A stretch of 64,000 nt of DNA, from the NCBI GenBank assembly GCA_003550325.1, contig QKWP01000030.1, positions 168,230-232,229 of the forward strand. Direction: 5' to 3'. The position numbers and the translations under genes were made by a program. This stretch comes from Gigaspora rosea (lineage: Eukaryota > Glomeromycota > Glomeromycetes > Diversisporales > Gigasporaceae). This document shows, piece after piece, positions 35,169-45,450 of this stretch (its first letter is position 1; every line of letters starts with the position of its first letter). A model generated the notes under the pieces. It was not told where the DNA came from and ran no database searches. It saw nothing but the letters and a program-made list of their open reading frames with translations.

Positions 35169-35942
35169 TACTGATAATGATAATAAACATATGAGCAATT
35201 AGCTAACAGTCAGAAATATCTGTCTTTGGATGCAAAATTATGCAGATTATCAAAAAAAACTTAATTAGTAAAAATAGTATGTAATCTAGTAGTCTACTAT
35301 AATATTGTAAGCACTTTTTGGGCAGCTATTACTCAAAATTGAGTAAGTATACACAGTATAAAATTTTGAATACATGATCAGTCAATCTCAAGATAAAATA
35401 TACTAGGTAAATGCATAGTATTGTTGGTCTGGAGCTAAATATTTATATAAATATAATAAGAGAATTATATTTTGGTGCAACCTGCACTATGGTGCACTCC
35501 TGATTACGGGTATATATACAATTAGTGATTATTGATAATCACTGTTTTTTTTGTATTACATACTAATGTTTACTTTTTTTTGTACTATACTAATATTTAC
35601 TTTTTTTCTGTACTAGTTTGTCACGTTTTGTGGTATCATCACTATTGTCGTCCTTGAGTAATGTCGCTTGGTGTCGTCGCTTTGGTGTCATTGCCTTGGT
35701 GTAAATTTGCCATTTAGGTGCTGTAATTTTTATTTGCTTTGCTACTTGCTTATCTACTCACTTTGCTGTTTGCTTAGTTTTGCTTGCCTTGCCATTTGCT
35801 TTATGCTGCTTGCTTTGCTACTTTGCCACTTGTTTTGTGTTGATTATTTTGCTGCTTTATGCTGTAATTTCGCTTGTTGCACCATACTTTCAGCATTGTT
35901 AGTGTGAATTGCGCTTTGTCTGTTGCCGCTATTATGTGGCGC

Positions 35943-36050
35943 ACTTATTTAAGTTAGAGTTAGATTAGATTTAGAGTTAGGATGGGTTAGAGTAAGTTGT
36001 TTTAGAGGTTAGGGTTAGAGTAGGTTATTTTGGTTAGGGTTAGAGTAGTT
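35943..36050 (+). repeat. degenerate telomere-like GGTTAGRG repeats
   Basis: Repeated GTTAGAGT, GGTTAGGGTTAGAG and similar words inside E3. They read as a decayed interstitial telomere-like tract, not a telomere. Confidence 0.7.
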
Positions 36051-36506
36051 TTTATTCTTTGTTTTTGTTTCTGGTTTGTGTCTATTTTTAAAGTTTTTTT
36101 TTTGCTATGTTAAGAGCATCTTGGTGCGTATAGCGTCTTTATTCTTGCTAGTGAACGTATTTGGAAAGTATGACAGTTTTTGGACTTTCTTGGTTATTCC
36201 AGAGCATATTATTTTATTCTTTGTTGGTTTTTGTTTTCTGGCTTGTGAACCATTTACCTTCTTTTTTTCTCTGTTTGTAAAGGCATTTCGAAGCTAGAGT
36301 TAGGGTAAGTTAGAGTAGAGTAGTTGTGGTTGTATTGAAAATTTAGGAAAGTGAGTGAAGCGGAAGCAACAGCTGTAGCAAAGTGACTACAGAGTGAGCG
36401 AAGCGAGCCCTGTTTGTGTTGCTTCACTATGCTCAGCAACACAAGCTGTACTGCGTATAATGAAGTAGCTTTGTTTTTGCTATTAGGTTTGGGTTAATAT
36501 TAGAGT

Positions 36507-36684
36507 AGGACCTCAAAATATATATAGATAGGTCAGGTATGAGTTTGCTTATTTTTGAGGTTTTTAATGCAGATCTTCCTATTTATAGTAATTTATTTGC
36601 TTATTTTTGAAGTTTTTTTTGCAGATCTTTTCTTTTTTAGTAACCCTATAATTAACCTGATCTATTTTGTATATTTGTGGTCCT
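36507..36684. mobile_element. 178-bp hAT-type MITE, copy 1
   Basis: Starts AGGACC and ends GGTCCT. The interior GGTATGAGTTTGCTTATTTT and GCAGATCTTTTCTTTTTTAG is shared with 39840-40021. Flanks ATTAGAGT and ATTAGGGC look like a worn 8-bp target duplication. Confidence 0.8.
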
Positions 36685-37038
36685 ATTAGGGCAGGTAGGG
36701 TATATTAGGTAGTTTTTTAGTAATCACGATCAGGTAGTTGATGTGATTTGTAATATGACATAATTGTTGTATCATACCATGCAAGTATAATAAATTTATT
36801 GCTATTAATCGCTATAAAATATAATTCTTGCATAAATAATTTTAAAAAAATTGTACTGTTGATTATTTCGATCATGCAATCTGAAATACGCTATTGATCA
36901 CATAATTCAGAATGATCCGGTGGTGCACCATAGTGCAGGTGCACTATTTTTTTAAAATTCATATAATAATTACTAAATAAGAGCATAGCATTGTTTGTCT
37001 AAAACTCAATTTTATTTTTTGTACTATAAATTTTATAG

Positions 37039-37349
37039 GGTACATTTATTTATCGCCCCCATGATGCATCACTCTCACATGATCGACCAATAAAAATTCA
37101 AGATCAGGTATAATGTAGCACAAGAAGAAAGTTCAAAACAAACGTTCGTTTTGATGAAAAATCACCTATAACCCAAAATTTCGCATATGAAACCACCTTT
37201 TGTGCTCTAACAAAAAAAATTCCTTGCAAAATTTTACTATATACCACCATCTTCGCCCGTACCCTAACCCTACCTAACCTAACCCTAACTATACAAAATC
37301 ATTCAGCTTATTTTGGTTGTTTTGATTAACATTACAGGGGCGACAATGT
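37039..37349. mobile_element. MITE-like block with telomere-like core (second copy, inverted)
   Basis: TATCGCCCCCATGATG near the left and AGGGGCGACAATGTA near the right look like inverted ends. The interior AATTCCTTGCAAAATTTTAC and ACCCTAACCCTACCTAACC is the reverse complement of the core in 26058-26353. Confidence 0.55.
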
Positions 37350-37407
37350 AGCATATGCGATGTATAAATTATCTCAATTTTATATATATTCTAATTTATG
37401 GAATTAA

Positions 37408-37985
37408 TAATAACTTTTAATCTGCTAGTCCGTTTGGGATAATTTAACTATCAAAATATTCATCTCGATGAGATGATTCTAACAAGCCCAAAATCGTTAA
37501 AATCCAATTACAGAATCCCAAAATCTTTCATCACTAAGTAAATTTCTTTACTATTGAATAACTTTTGATCCACTGGGCTGTTTTGAATGATTTAATCACC
37601 AAAATTTTTGTCTCAATTCCAATCACAGGATCCAAAGATCGATAAAGATTTATCAATCATTTAATCAAATTAATTTTATATATAAAATCAATTTGATTAA
37701 ATGATTGATAAATATTTATTGATCTTTGGATCCTGTGATTGGAATTTAACAATTTTGGGCTTGTTAGAATCGTCTCACTAAGACAAACATTTTGGTAGTT
37801 AAATCATTCAAAACAGTCCAGTAGATCAAAAGTTTTTCAATAGTAAAGAAATTTACTTAGTGATAAACGATCTTGGGATTCTGTGATTGGATTTTAATGA
37901 TTTTGGACTTGTCAGAATTGTCTTATTGAGATGAACATTTTGATAGTTGAATTGTCCAAAATGGACTAGTAGATCAAAGTTATTA
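37408..37985. mobile_element. 578-bp palindrome built of four related units
   Basis: Two ~285-bp arms mirror each other around TTTTATATATAAAA (about 37680). Each arm holds two diverged units with motifs such as CAAAATATTCATCTCGATGA, GCCCAAAATCGTTAAA and AGGATCCAAAGATCGATAAA. The same unit family forms the smaller MITE at 9165-9455. Confidence 0.85.
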
Positions 37986-38765
37986 TCAATTTCATAAATT
38001 GGCCAATTAAAAATATTTAAAAATTGTGTGAGTGGACAGACGGAAAGTGCAAAGTTGCATTTTTGATATTTAATATGTAATGCATCAAGAAAGTAACTTT
38101 GTATCATGATATGTAGAAACTAAAGTTCTTTCACTTCGCTCTGGACAACTAAAATTTTATGCAGCTTTATTAGGTCATTAAGAGCTATACAAAAAAATAA
38201 TATAAATTACTATTTATGGATTAGTACAAAAATTAATTTTTGCCAAATTTTTTTTTAAAAAACAATTACAGTACCAAAAATTGAATTTTTGCTCAAATTG
38301 CTTCAAATTTCACTCAAATGATATATAAAATTTAGACAATATCATACAATATAAAAATAGCACATTTGTATAACAAATTTAGCAAATTGGTCAAGTAAAG
38401 TAAATTCATTTTTTTTACAAAAATAATAGCAATCAAAAGACTTGATTAATTAATGAAAAAACTTTATTATCTAGTGATTTGTTTATTTTAATATAGCTGA
38501 AGTTAACTATTAAAAGTTCGTAGTATCAAAAATAACAAAGGTGCTCTATAAGGTAGATACATTAAAGGTACAAAAAAAATGGAAGTTTTGGAAGTTTTTC
38601 ATATAACTTCTGTATAATTTAACAAAACTACATAAAATTTTAGTACAGTATGTTATACCTTGAGATTGACTGATCACATGATAAAAATTTTTGTACTGTA
38701 TTTAATTACTCGATTTTGAGTGATAACTGCCCAAAAAGTGTTCACAATATTATAGTAGGCCACTG

Positions 38766-39839
38766 TTTTTACTATTTTTGCTATTTTATTTCTAAGATAA
38801 CATTTAGATTAAGATGCATGAATAAAGTTATATGGTATCTATTTACACAAGACTGTAACCCAGGTCCATAACATAGAGGTGACAACTGGTAAGTATAAGG
38901 TAATAGTAATGAATTGTAGTATGAAAAGTGAGTAAAAATGATATATTGAATTGGAATATTGTTGAATATGTAAATATGAGATTATAAGAAATAGGCCTTT
39001 GCATGGCCAGGTAGGACAGAGTAGTAGTAATACCTATATATGAGAACAAAATTATTTCAGGTTCTAAAACCAAAATTAAAATTTGAAGACAAAATTGTTT
39101 TTGACCTATTTTACTTGAAAAACGAAATTATTTGATACTTTTTTTGAATAGATGAAATTATAAGAAACATATTTATATAAATTTTATTTGCTCTTCCTTA
39201 TAAAAAATTTTAATTTTCTCTAATGAAGACTAAATAGGCCTTTTTTAAAAATCAATTTTAATGGCATCACTAGTAATACCCTAGCCCTATTTATTTATTA
39301 ACGGGCTTAATCTCCAAGCCTTACTCTTAATCTAGGGCTCCCAAAATTGATACCCAGCTCAGCCCTTAAAGCCCGCGGGTACCTATGAATAAAAAAAAAA
39401 GTTTTTTACACAATTTTATTTGATTTTAATATTATATATAAAGACAATAAACTTTCAATTTTTACTTAAGTCAAATTAGTATCCAAGATCTATTTTAAAT
39501 TGATTTCAAATCTATTGCAAATGTTTTGTATTTATTCACATATACATAAATTTTGAAACAGTTTTAATACTAAAACATGTCTTTGGAGATTTTGTTTCTC
39601 TGAAAAACTTTGATACTAAATTTACATTTTATGATCTACTGATTAATCAGTTCCGATCAGTGTTGGGCTTGCTTATAAGTTCAGTAAAATTAAACTAGAA
39701 CTGGACTTATAGATCTAGTGATCCAGTTTATAAGTCTAGTAAAGCAGACTTTTGGTCCAAAGCCCAATACTGGTTTAGATAATTATATTATTATTGTATT
39801 TTACATATCATTATTTCACTTACTTATCATTATCAAACC
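38766..39839. other. intergenic; repeat segment at about 38840-38990
   Basis: ACATAGAGGTGACAACTGGT and AAGTATAAGGTAATAGTAAT recur at 42930-43030 with small changes, so this is part of the dispersed family that includes the 43.5-kb tandem array. No gene is seen. Confidence 0.55.
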
Positions 39840-40021
39840 AGGACCCCGAAAAAATACTTAGATAGATCAGGTATGAGTTTGCTTATTTTTGAGGTTTTTT
39901 CTGCAGATCTTTTTTATTTATAGTAATTTTTTTGCTTATTTTTGAAGTTTTTTCTGCAGATCTTTTCTTTTTTAGTAACTCTATAATTAACCTGACCTAT
40001 ATATGTATATTTCGGGGTCCT
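39840..40021. mobile_element. 182-bp hAT-type MITE, copy 2
   Basis: AGGACCCCG at the left and CGGGGTCCT at the right, flanked by an exact 8-bp duplication ATCAAACC (39832-39839 and 40022-40029). Same family as 36507-36684. Confidence 0.9.
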
Positions 40022-40029
40022 ATCAAACC

Positions 40030-42348
40030 CTCAAATATTATTTCACTCATTTTTTTCCTATTATTACATTTTTTACACCACATATTATTCATTACTTTAT
40101 TTTCACAACTACTTTTTATTCATTACTTCATAATTTGTAAATGTTGTATATTTTTTAAAAAAGAGCAAAGTATTTATCAAGTAATATATATATCTTAGTT
40201 CAAACATCATATAATCACTTCCATTGTAATCTACTCATACAATCATCAAAATATTAATTCATATTTTTTTGTTACTGTAATTATAGCCATAGTGACCATC
40301 AAATTATACTATATCAAAAGAGATAACTATTTAAACGGTGTTTTACCTTGCTTTTGTTTTCTGGATTAGAATGAAGATTATCCAAAGGATACTCTTTTGA
40401 AATTGCTAGCAAGGCACTGTTGGATTGCAATTTTATGCAGAAAAAGATTTTGCATTGTATTAAACAATGATAATAATCAATTATGCAGCAAAAAAAATGG
40501 CATAGTCTTTTATGTAAGAAAAGATGTCACCTATTTCTGAAAGCGCAACAAGATGAAGAAAATAGTATTTTAATTGATAATCCATTTCTGAATGGAGGAA
40601 CTATATATAACCATATATAGTAAATTGTGACGCACATGACTATGAGATTTACTATAGTCAAAAATACCATTTCATGTAAACAATAGTTGGTTTACATTAG
40701 TTGGCAAATCATTTTATGCCAATATCTCTGCAACTACTAAACAGATTTTAATGATATTACTATATTAAAATTAGAAAATAATGCTCTACAAGATTACTTA
40801 GAAATTGAAGATATATTTACTTAGTAGAAAAATGACTTCACTTTGCCGTGAAGTGGCATTTGTAGCTTAGCAATTTTATATAGTAAATCATATAGATCTG
40901 CGCATCGCAATTTACTATGTATGGCTCTATCATTTGGAAACAGATGATCAATTAAATTATACAAAGGAACAAAGGACTCTCCTACTTGCAGGTAAACCAG
41001 CTAGTGTTTTTTCTTTTTTTGATCAAAGATATTATATGAAAATTACTATATATCTAAAAAAAAAGATTATCAATCAATATAAGTTTTAATTAGTGGATAG
41101 TTATGTGCATATATAATAAGCTACCCTACGAGTATATAGACTGGGTAGTGCTGGTACCCAAGCCCTATCCATATAATAAAGGGCCTGCGATTCTTAGTCC
41201 TACTCTGCCCTAGGGCTTGTAATTTGATGCCCAAGCCCAGTCCTAGTAGTACTACCCTTAGGGTACCCATAGGTGGCTTTAGCCCATGTAGAGGCCTAAT
41301 GAGAAATAGCTAATTAAGAAGAAAGAAATAAAAAATTGCTCTCTCTCTTTAGTTTTTGCTGCTAGCTTAACAGAAGTCTAGCTTTGTTGTTAGTACTATG
41401 TGATCAAATGCAAAATAGAAACATAAGAGATTAGCAAGGAGAGTAGTTAGTAAGATAAAAGAAAAAAGGAGCATGGGTAAAAGTAGCCAAGATAAAAATG
41501 CAAAAAAAAAGAAAAGTAGTAGTGGTTTAGAAGATTTGGCATTTGAAGATAATTTTGAAAAAGGATAATAGCATATAAAAAGAGTATTGGAGTACAAAAG
41601 TAGGTACTACCTGATTTGCAGTATATGGTATTAAGAGATCTTTAGAAAAAAGAATACAAGCAGCACTGCATATAATAGTTAAAAAGTTACCATATTTGCA
41701 CATAATAGTGGGCCAGGTGTTATTTTGAGCCTTGGCCTGAATTAAGCTTAATTTAGGCCGAAATTTGTAATTTCACCCCTGCGTGTTATTATACACAAAT
41801 ACAGTAATAGAGAAAATTAGAGTGTTCAGATGATATATATAGAAAAAAGAAGTTTGTATAGTTGGTTTTGATTATTTCAAAAAAGTTCTAGACCACATGT
41901 TTCAAATAGGCCCTAGAGTAAATAATGAGTTATTACTAGCTTTGCAAGTGGATTTGTTTAGTTAAATTGTTGAATAAATATGTAATGTTATATGGTGGAC
42001 CCTTGTCTGGTTGATTAAGAATAAATATCAGCAGTGTGATATGAGAAGTGTCTTTGATTTAGATTAAGGATAGATTTGAAAGCAATTATTCTGTAATTGG
42101 GATAGTAAAAGCAATAAAGAAAGAGCATTAGTAGCAATAGATTTTTGAGGAATTAGACATAAGCTAGCTAAATTGGGAATCTATACACATTGTGCATATG
42201 TTTTGAAAATGAAGAGAAAGAGAACACAATTCAATTTTTTGATAATCCTATTTGTGTATTATGTTATCATGTAGTTGGAATAGTCAAGTAACAAATAAAA
42301 TGCCATGAACAAAGTCATGTGGTATTTATTTGTTACAAGCAGTATTTA
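40030..42348. other. intergenic, repeat remnants
   Basis: No supported gene. 41120-41290 has GGTACCCA/GGGCTT-type words in both orientations. 42230-42330 shares TTTGTGTATTATGTTATCAT with 44570-44630. An unproven Helitron-like CTAGT end lies at about 41008. Confidence 0.5.
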
Positions 42349-42905
42349 AAATTTGATGTTCTTATATTCTCATAAGAACACTAAGTTTTTTTAAAAACAT
42401 TAATATTTAAAATAATGTTCTCTTATTTGAGAACATTTTGTATTAATAAAATGTTTTCAAAATATTATTACTATTAAATAATTAACTTGTTAAAACTTTT
42501 TTACTACTATAATAATATGGATTAACTCTTAAATAAAGTTGTAAACTAAAACTTTCTGATTCAATAGTGCTTTAAATACTAAATTTGGCCTAGTATATTA
42601 TAAAATATATATATTTTAGTATTTATAACTATTAATTTTTTTACATATTTGAAAAAAGATTTATAGTTGCAAAAAGTTAAATAAGTATATCACATGATCA
42701 ATTTAACCAATAAAATAATCTAAATACTATTAAAATCAGAAAGCCTTTGTTTATAACTTTACTTAAAGTCCAAGAAAGGTTTATACAATAAAAATATATG
42801 AAAATAAAATTCTATATAATAAGGACATTAAAAATTTTTTGAAAACATTAATACTCTAAATTTAGTTCATTTGAGAACATAATTTTGAATTTGAATTTTA
42901 AATAC
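42349..42905. mobile_element. ~557-bp inverted-repeat MITE
   Basis: AGTATTTAAAATTTGATGTTC at the left (shown as AGTATTTAAAATT plus TGATGTTC) is mirrored by GAACATAATTTTGAATTTG and TTTTAAATACT at the right. The interior is AT-rich and non-coding. Confidence 0.65.
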
Positions 42906-43489
42906 TGGTCATGAGACCGTGACCCAGGACCATGACATAGAGGTGATGACTGGTAAGTATAAGATAATAGTAATGAGTATTTTAGTATGAAAATGGGTAA
43001 GAATGATGTATTGAATTGGGATGCTGTTGAATATGTAAGTATGAGGTCATGAAAAATGGCTATTTAAGAGAAGAGGTATAGAAAATTGTTCTTCCTCTTT
43101 TGTCTTTGCTGCTAGCTCGATGGAAGTCCAGCTTTGTCATTAGTACCCACTCATCCACTACTAGATAGGAGCTTTTGTGGTCTGATGGTCTTATAGGGGT
43201 TTGATAGCTTGGGTAAACAACCTGAATATCGAAGATTAGTGGCTGGTTGGTCTGGTCAAACAGGTTGGGTATTAGAAAAGGAGAAAGTAAGAAACTGTGA
43301 ATGAAGTCATAAGGCATCCATGTGTCACAGAACTGGGACTTAGTCTATAATGAAAAGTTAATGTTTGGATAATATAAGGTGTTTACATCAGGTATTGTAA
43401 GTATAAGAAATGGGTAGAAATGATATGTTGAACAAGAAATGATATTTTGATTTAATGAAAATTCTTGTGATTTGGATAGAGTTTTAAGT
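42906..43489. repeat. dispersed repeat leading into the tandem array
   Basis: GACCCAGGACCATGACATAG and GTGATGACTGGTAAGTATAA match 38850-38900 and, more loosely, the array units. No gene. Confidence 0.55.
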
Positions 43490-44480
43490 GTGGTCGATAG
43501 CCCAGATGGACAGCCCAGATATTGAAGATGAATACTTTGGTAGCTGATAGTTGTTAAGGAGGAGAATTAAATGCTGGAATATTGTTATTGGCATCTGTTT
43601 ATTACTATGAACCAGTTCTTGACATAGAATAGAATTGATGAGTGGTAAGTATGAGTTATTGGTAACAGATATTATAAGTATAGGAAATGAGTAAGAATAA
43701 GATATTGCATGGGAGGTATTGGTAGAGTTATAAGTATGGTTGATAGTCTGGATAAACAACCCGGATATCGAAGATGAATGATTTGGTAGCTGATGGTTGT
43801 TAAGGAAGATAAGGAAGGAGAATTAGATTCCAAAATGTTGTCACGTGGCATCCATTTATCACTGTGAACTGGGTCCTTGACATAGAGTTGATAAGCAGTA
43901 AGTATGAGTTATTGGCGATGGATATTATTAGTATAGGAAATGAGTAAGAATGAGGTATTGCATGGGAGGTACTGGTAGAGTTATAAGTATGGTTGATAGC
44001 CCAGGTAGACAACCCAAATATTGAAGATGAATTCTTTGGTAGCTGATAGCTGTTAAGGAAGGAGAATTAGATGCCGTGATGTTGTCACATGCATCTGTTT
44101 ATCACTGTGAACCAGGTCCTTGTCATAGAGTTGATGAGTGGTAAGTATGAGTTATTGATGACAGATATTATGAGTATGGGAAATGAGCAAGAATGAGGTA
44201 TTGCATGGGAGGTATTGGTTCAGTTGAGTAAGTATGAGGTATTGGTGATGGATATAGAGAATGAATAAGGATAAGGTATTGTGTGAGAGATGTTGGTTCA
44301 GTTGGGTTAGTATGAGGTTGTAAGAGATGGTTATTTAAGAGGAAGAGAGTAGGGAGTTGTTATCCAGTCACCCGCCACTGGAAAGGAGATCTTGGTGGTT
44401 AGGTTGACATACAAGTGTGGTCGATAGCCCGGGTGGACAACCCAGATATCGGAGATGGCTGCTGTGTTAGTTTGATCGAA
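43490..44480 (+). repeat. ~250-bp tandem repeat array, three to four units
   Basis: GGTYGATAG followed by a form of ACAACCCRGATATYGRAGAT recurs at about 43492, 43738, 43991 and 44415. GCATGGGAGGTAYTGGTAGA and GGTAAGTATGAGTTATTG occur in each full unit. The last unit is rearranged. Confidence 0.85.
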
Positions 44481-44639
44481 CAGACCAGATGTTAGAACAA
44501 AAATGATGATGCATTAGCCGGACACGATTCTAGGAACTGTCTGTGGACCACGTGAGCAGCGAGGCGAGATCCCATTTGTGTATTACGTCGTCATGTGGTT
44601 GGAATGGGTCAAGTGACAAATACTCCATATAAATTATTG

Positions 44640-44940
44640 TAATAACCGATTTGATGACCGTCTAGGTTCAAATAGTCCATACCAGGTTTAAATGAACCCA
44701 TTTTGGATTCAATAACCCGTTTCAGGCTTAAATGAACCAACTTCTGGTTCAAATGAACTCAAGATGGGATCAATTAACCACAGCCGGATTCAAATGAACC
44801 ATAGCCAAGATCGAATAAATCACAGCTAGGTTCAAATGAGCCATAGCCGGGTTCAAATGAATTATTGACATGTTCAATTACCGGTAAATATATTTAATTA
44901 TATAAAATTTACCCGTGCATAACACGGGTTTGTAGCTAGT
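44640..44940 (+). mobile_element. Helitron-like 3' end with GGTTCAAATGAACC minisatellite
   Basis: About ten degenerate ~26-bp units (GGTTCAAATGAACCATAGCC type) are followed by the hairpin ACCCGTGCATAACACGGGT (44911-44929) and, six bases on, CTAGT (44936-44940). Helitrons end in CTRR before a T with a hairpin just upstream. No RepHel gene is nearby, so the element would be non-autonomous; its 5' TC end was not found. Confidence 0.6.
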
Positions 44941-45441
44941 ATAATAGTATAAAAAAAGCGACAAATCACCAAAAAAAAATTTTTTTTGGGACGCATTTTT
45001 TAGGGTTAGGTGTTAAGGTTAGAGATTAGTATTAGAGTAGAGTTTATATTAAACAAGTATAAGTGGATTTCAGATAGTTAAATAGAACCTGAGATTTATG
45101 ATCTGCGACAATTACTTATAACTTTTGCTGATAAAGTATAACATTTGGGTGATATTCTTATAGCACGGCGCGAAAACTTCAAATTTTACTTAATACGCTT
45201 TGTGGGCTCATATAAGAAAAAATATTGTGCAACAGCAGACCTAGCATCGCTCACAAATTGTAGCTTACATCATTGTTAAAGCTCCGAAGCACAATAATGA
45301 TAATCTGTGCATGGCAATAGTAATAAAAAGCTCCGTTATTGATTCCGAGTTTTAATTATGATTTTTAAATTGGGCGATGCTAGGGCTGTTATTGTGTAAC
45401 GATCTACAAAATCGGTGATACGCTTCAATTTTATTTCACCA
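44941..45441. other. intergenic, nothing delimited
   Basis: Contains a single TAGGGTTAGG and no gene. Right-bounded by the MULE target duplication. Confidence 0.6.
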
Positions 45442-45450
45442 TCAGGGACT

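Larger units (their letters stand above)
35476..36944. mobile_element. 1.5-kb TIR element (E3) nested in E2
   Basis: GTGCAACCTGCACTATGGTG plus CACTCC at the left; inverted GGTGGTGCACCATAGTGCAG plus GTGCAC at the right. The interior is less AT-rich, with a TTGCTTTGCTACTTGC-like low-complexity stretch (35640-35900), degenerate GGGTTAGAG repeats (35943-36050) and GAGTGAGCGAAGCGAGCCC (36391). No gene recognised. Confidence 0.7.
35286..38765. mobile_element. 3.5-kb mariner-like TIR element (E2), decayed, heavily nested
   Basis: Left AGTAGTCTACTATAATATTG and right inverted CAGTGGCCTACTATAATATT, with the TTTTTGGGCAG word shared with E1. It contains E3, a hAT-type MITE, a telomere-like repeat and a 0.58-kb palindrome. 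A segment near 38160-38560 is homologous to E1 32870-33210 but inverted relative to the right end. No intact transposase. Confidence 0.6.

Noticed and set aside
35668-36442. Cys/Leu- and Phe-rich frames
   Set aside because: Low-complexity and degenerate repeat inside the non-coding TIR element E3; no homology recognised.
37385-38107. Frame of 84 residues at 37853-38107
   Set aside because: It lies in the arm of the 578-bp palindrome and its flank.
40990-41012. Helitron 3' end at CCAGCTAGT
   Set aside because: No clear hairpin upstream; CTAGT alone is too short to support the call.
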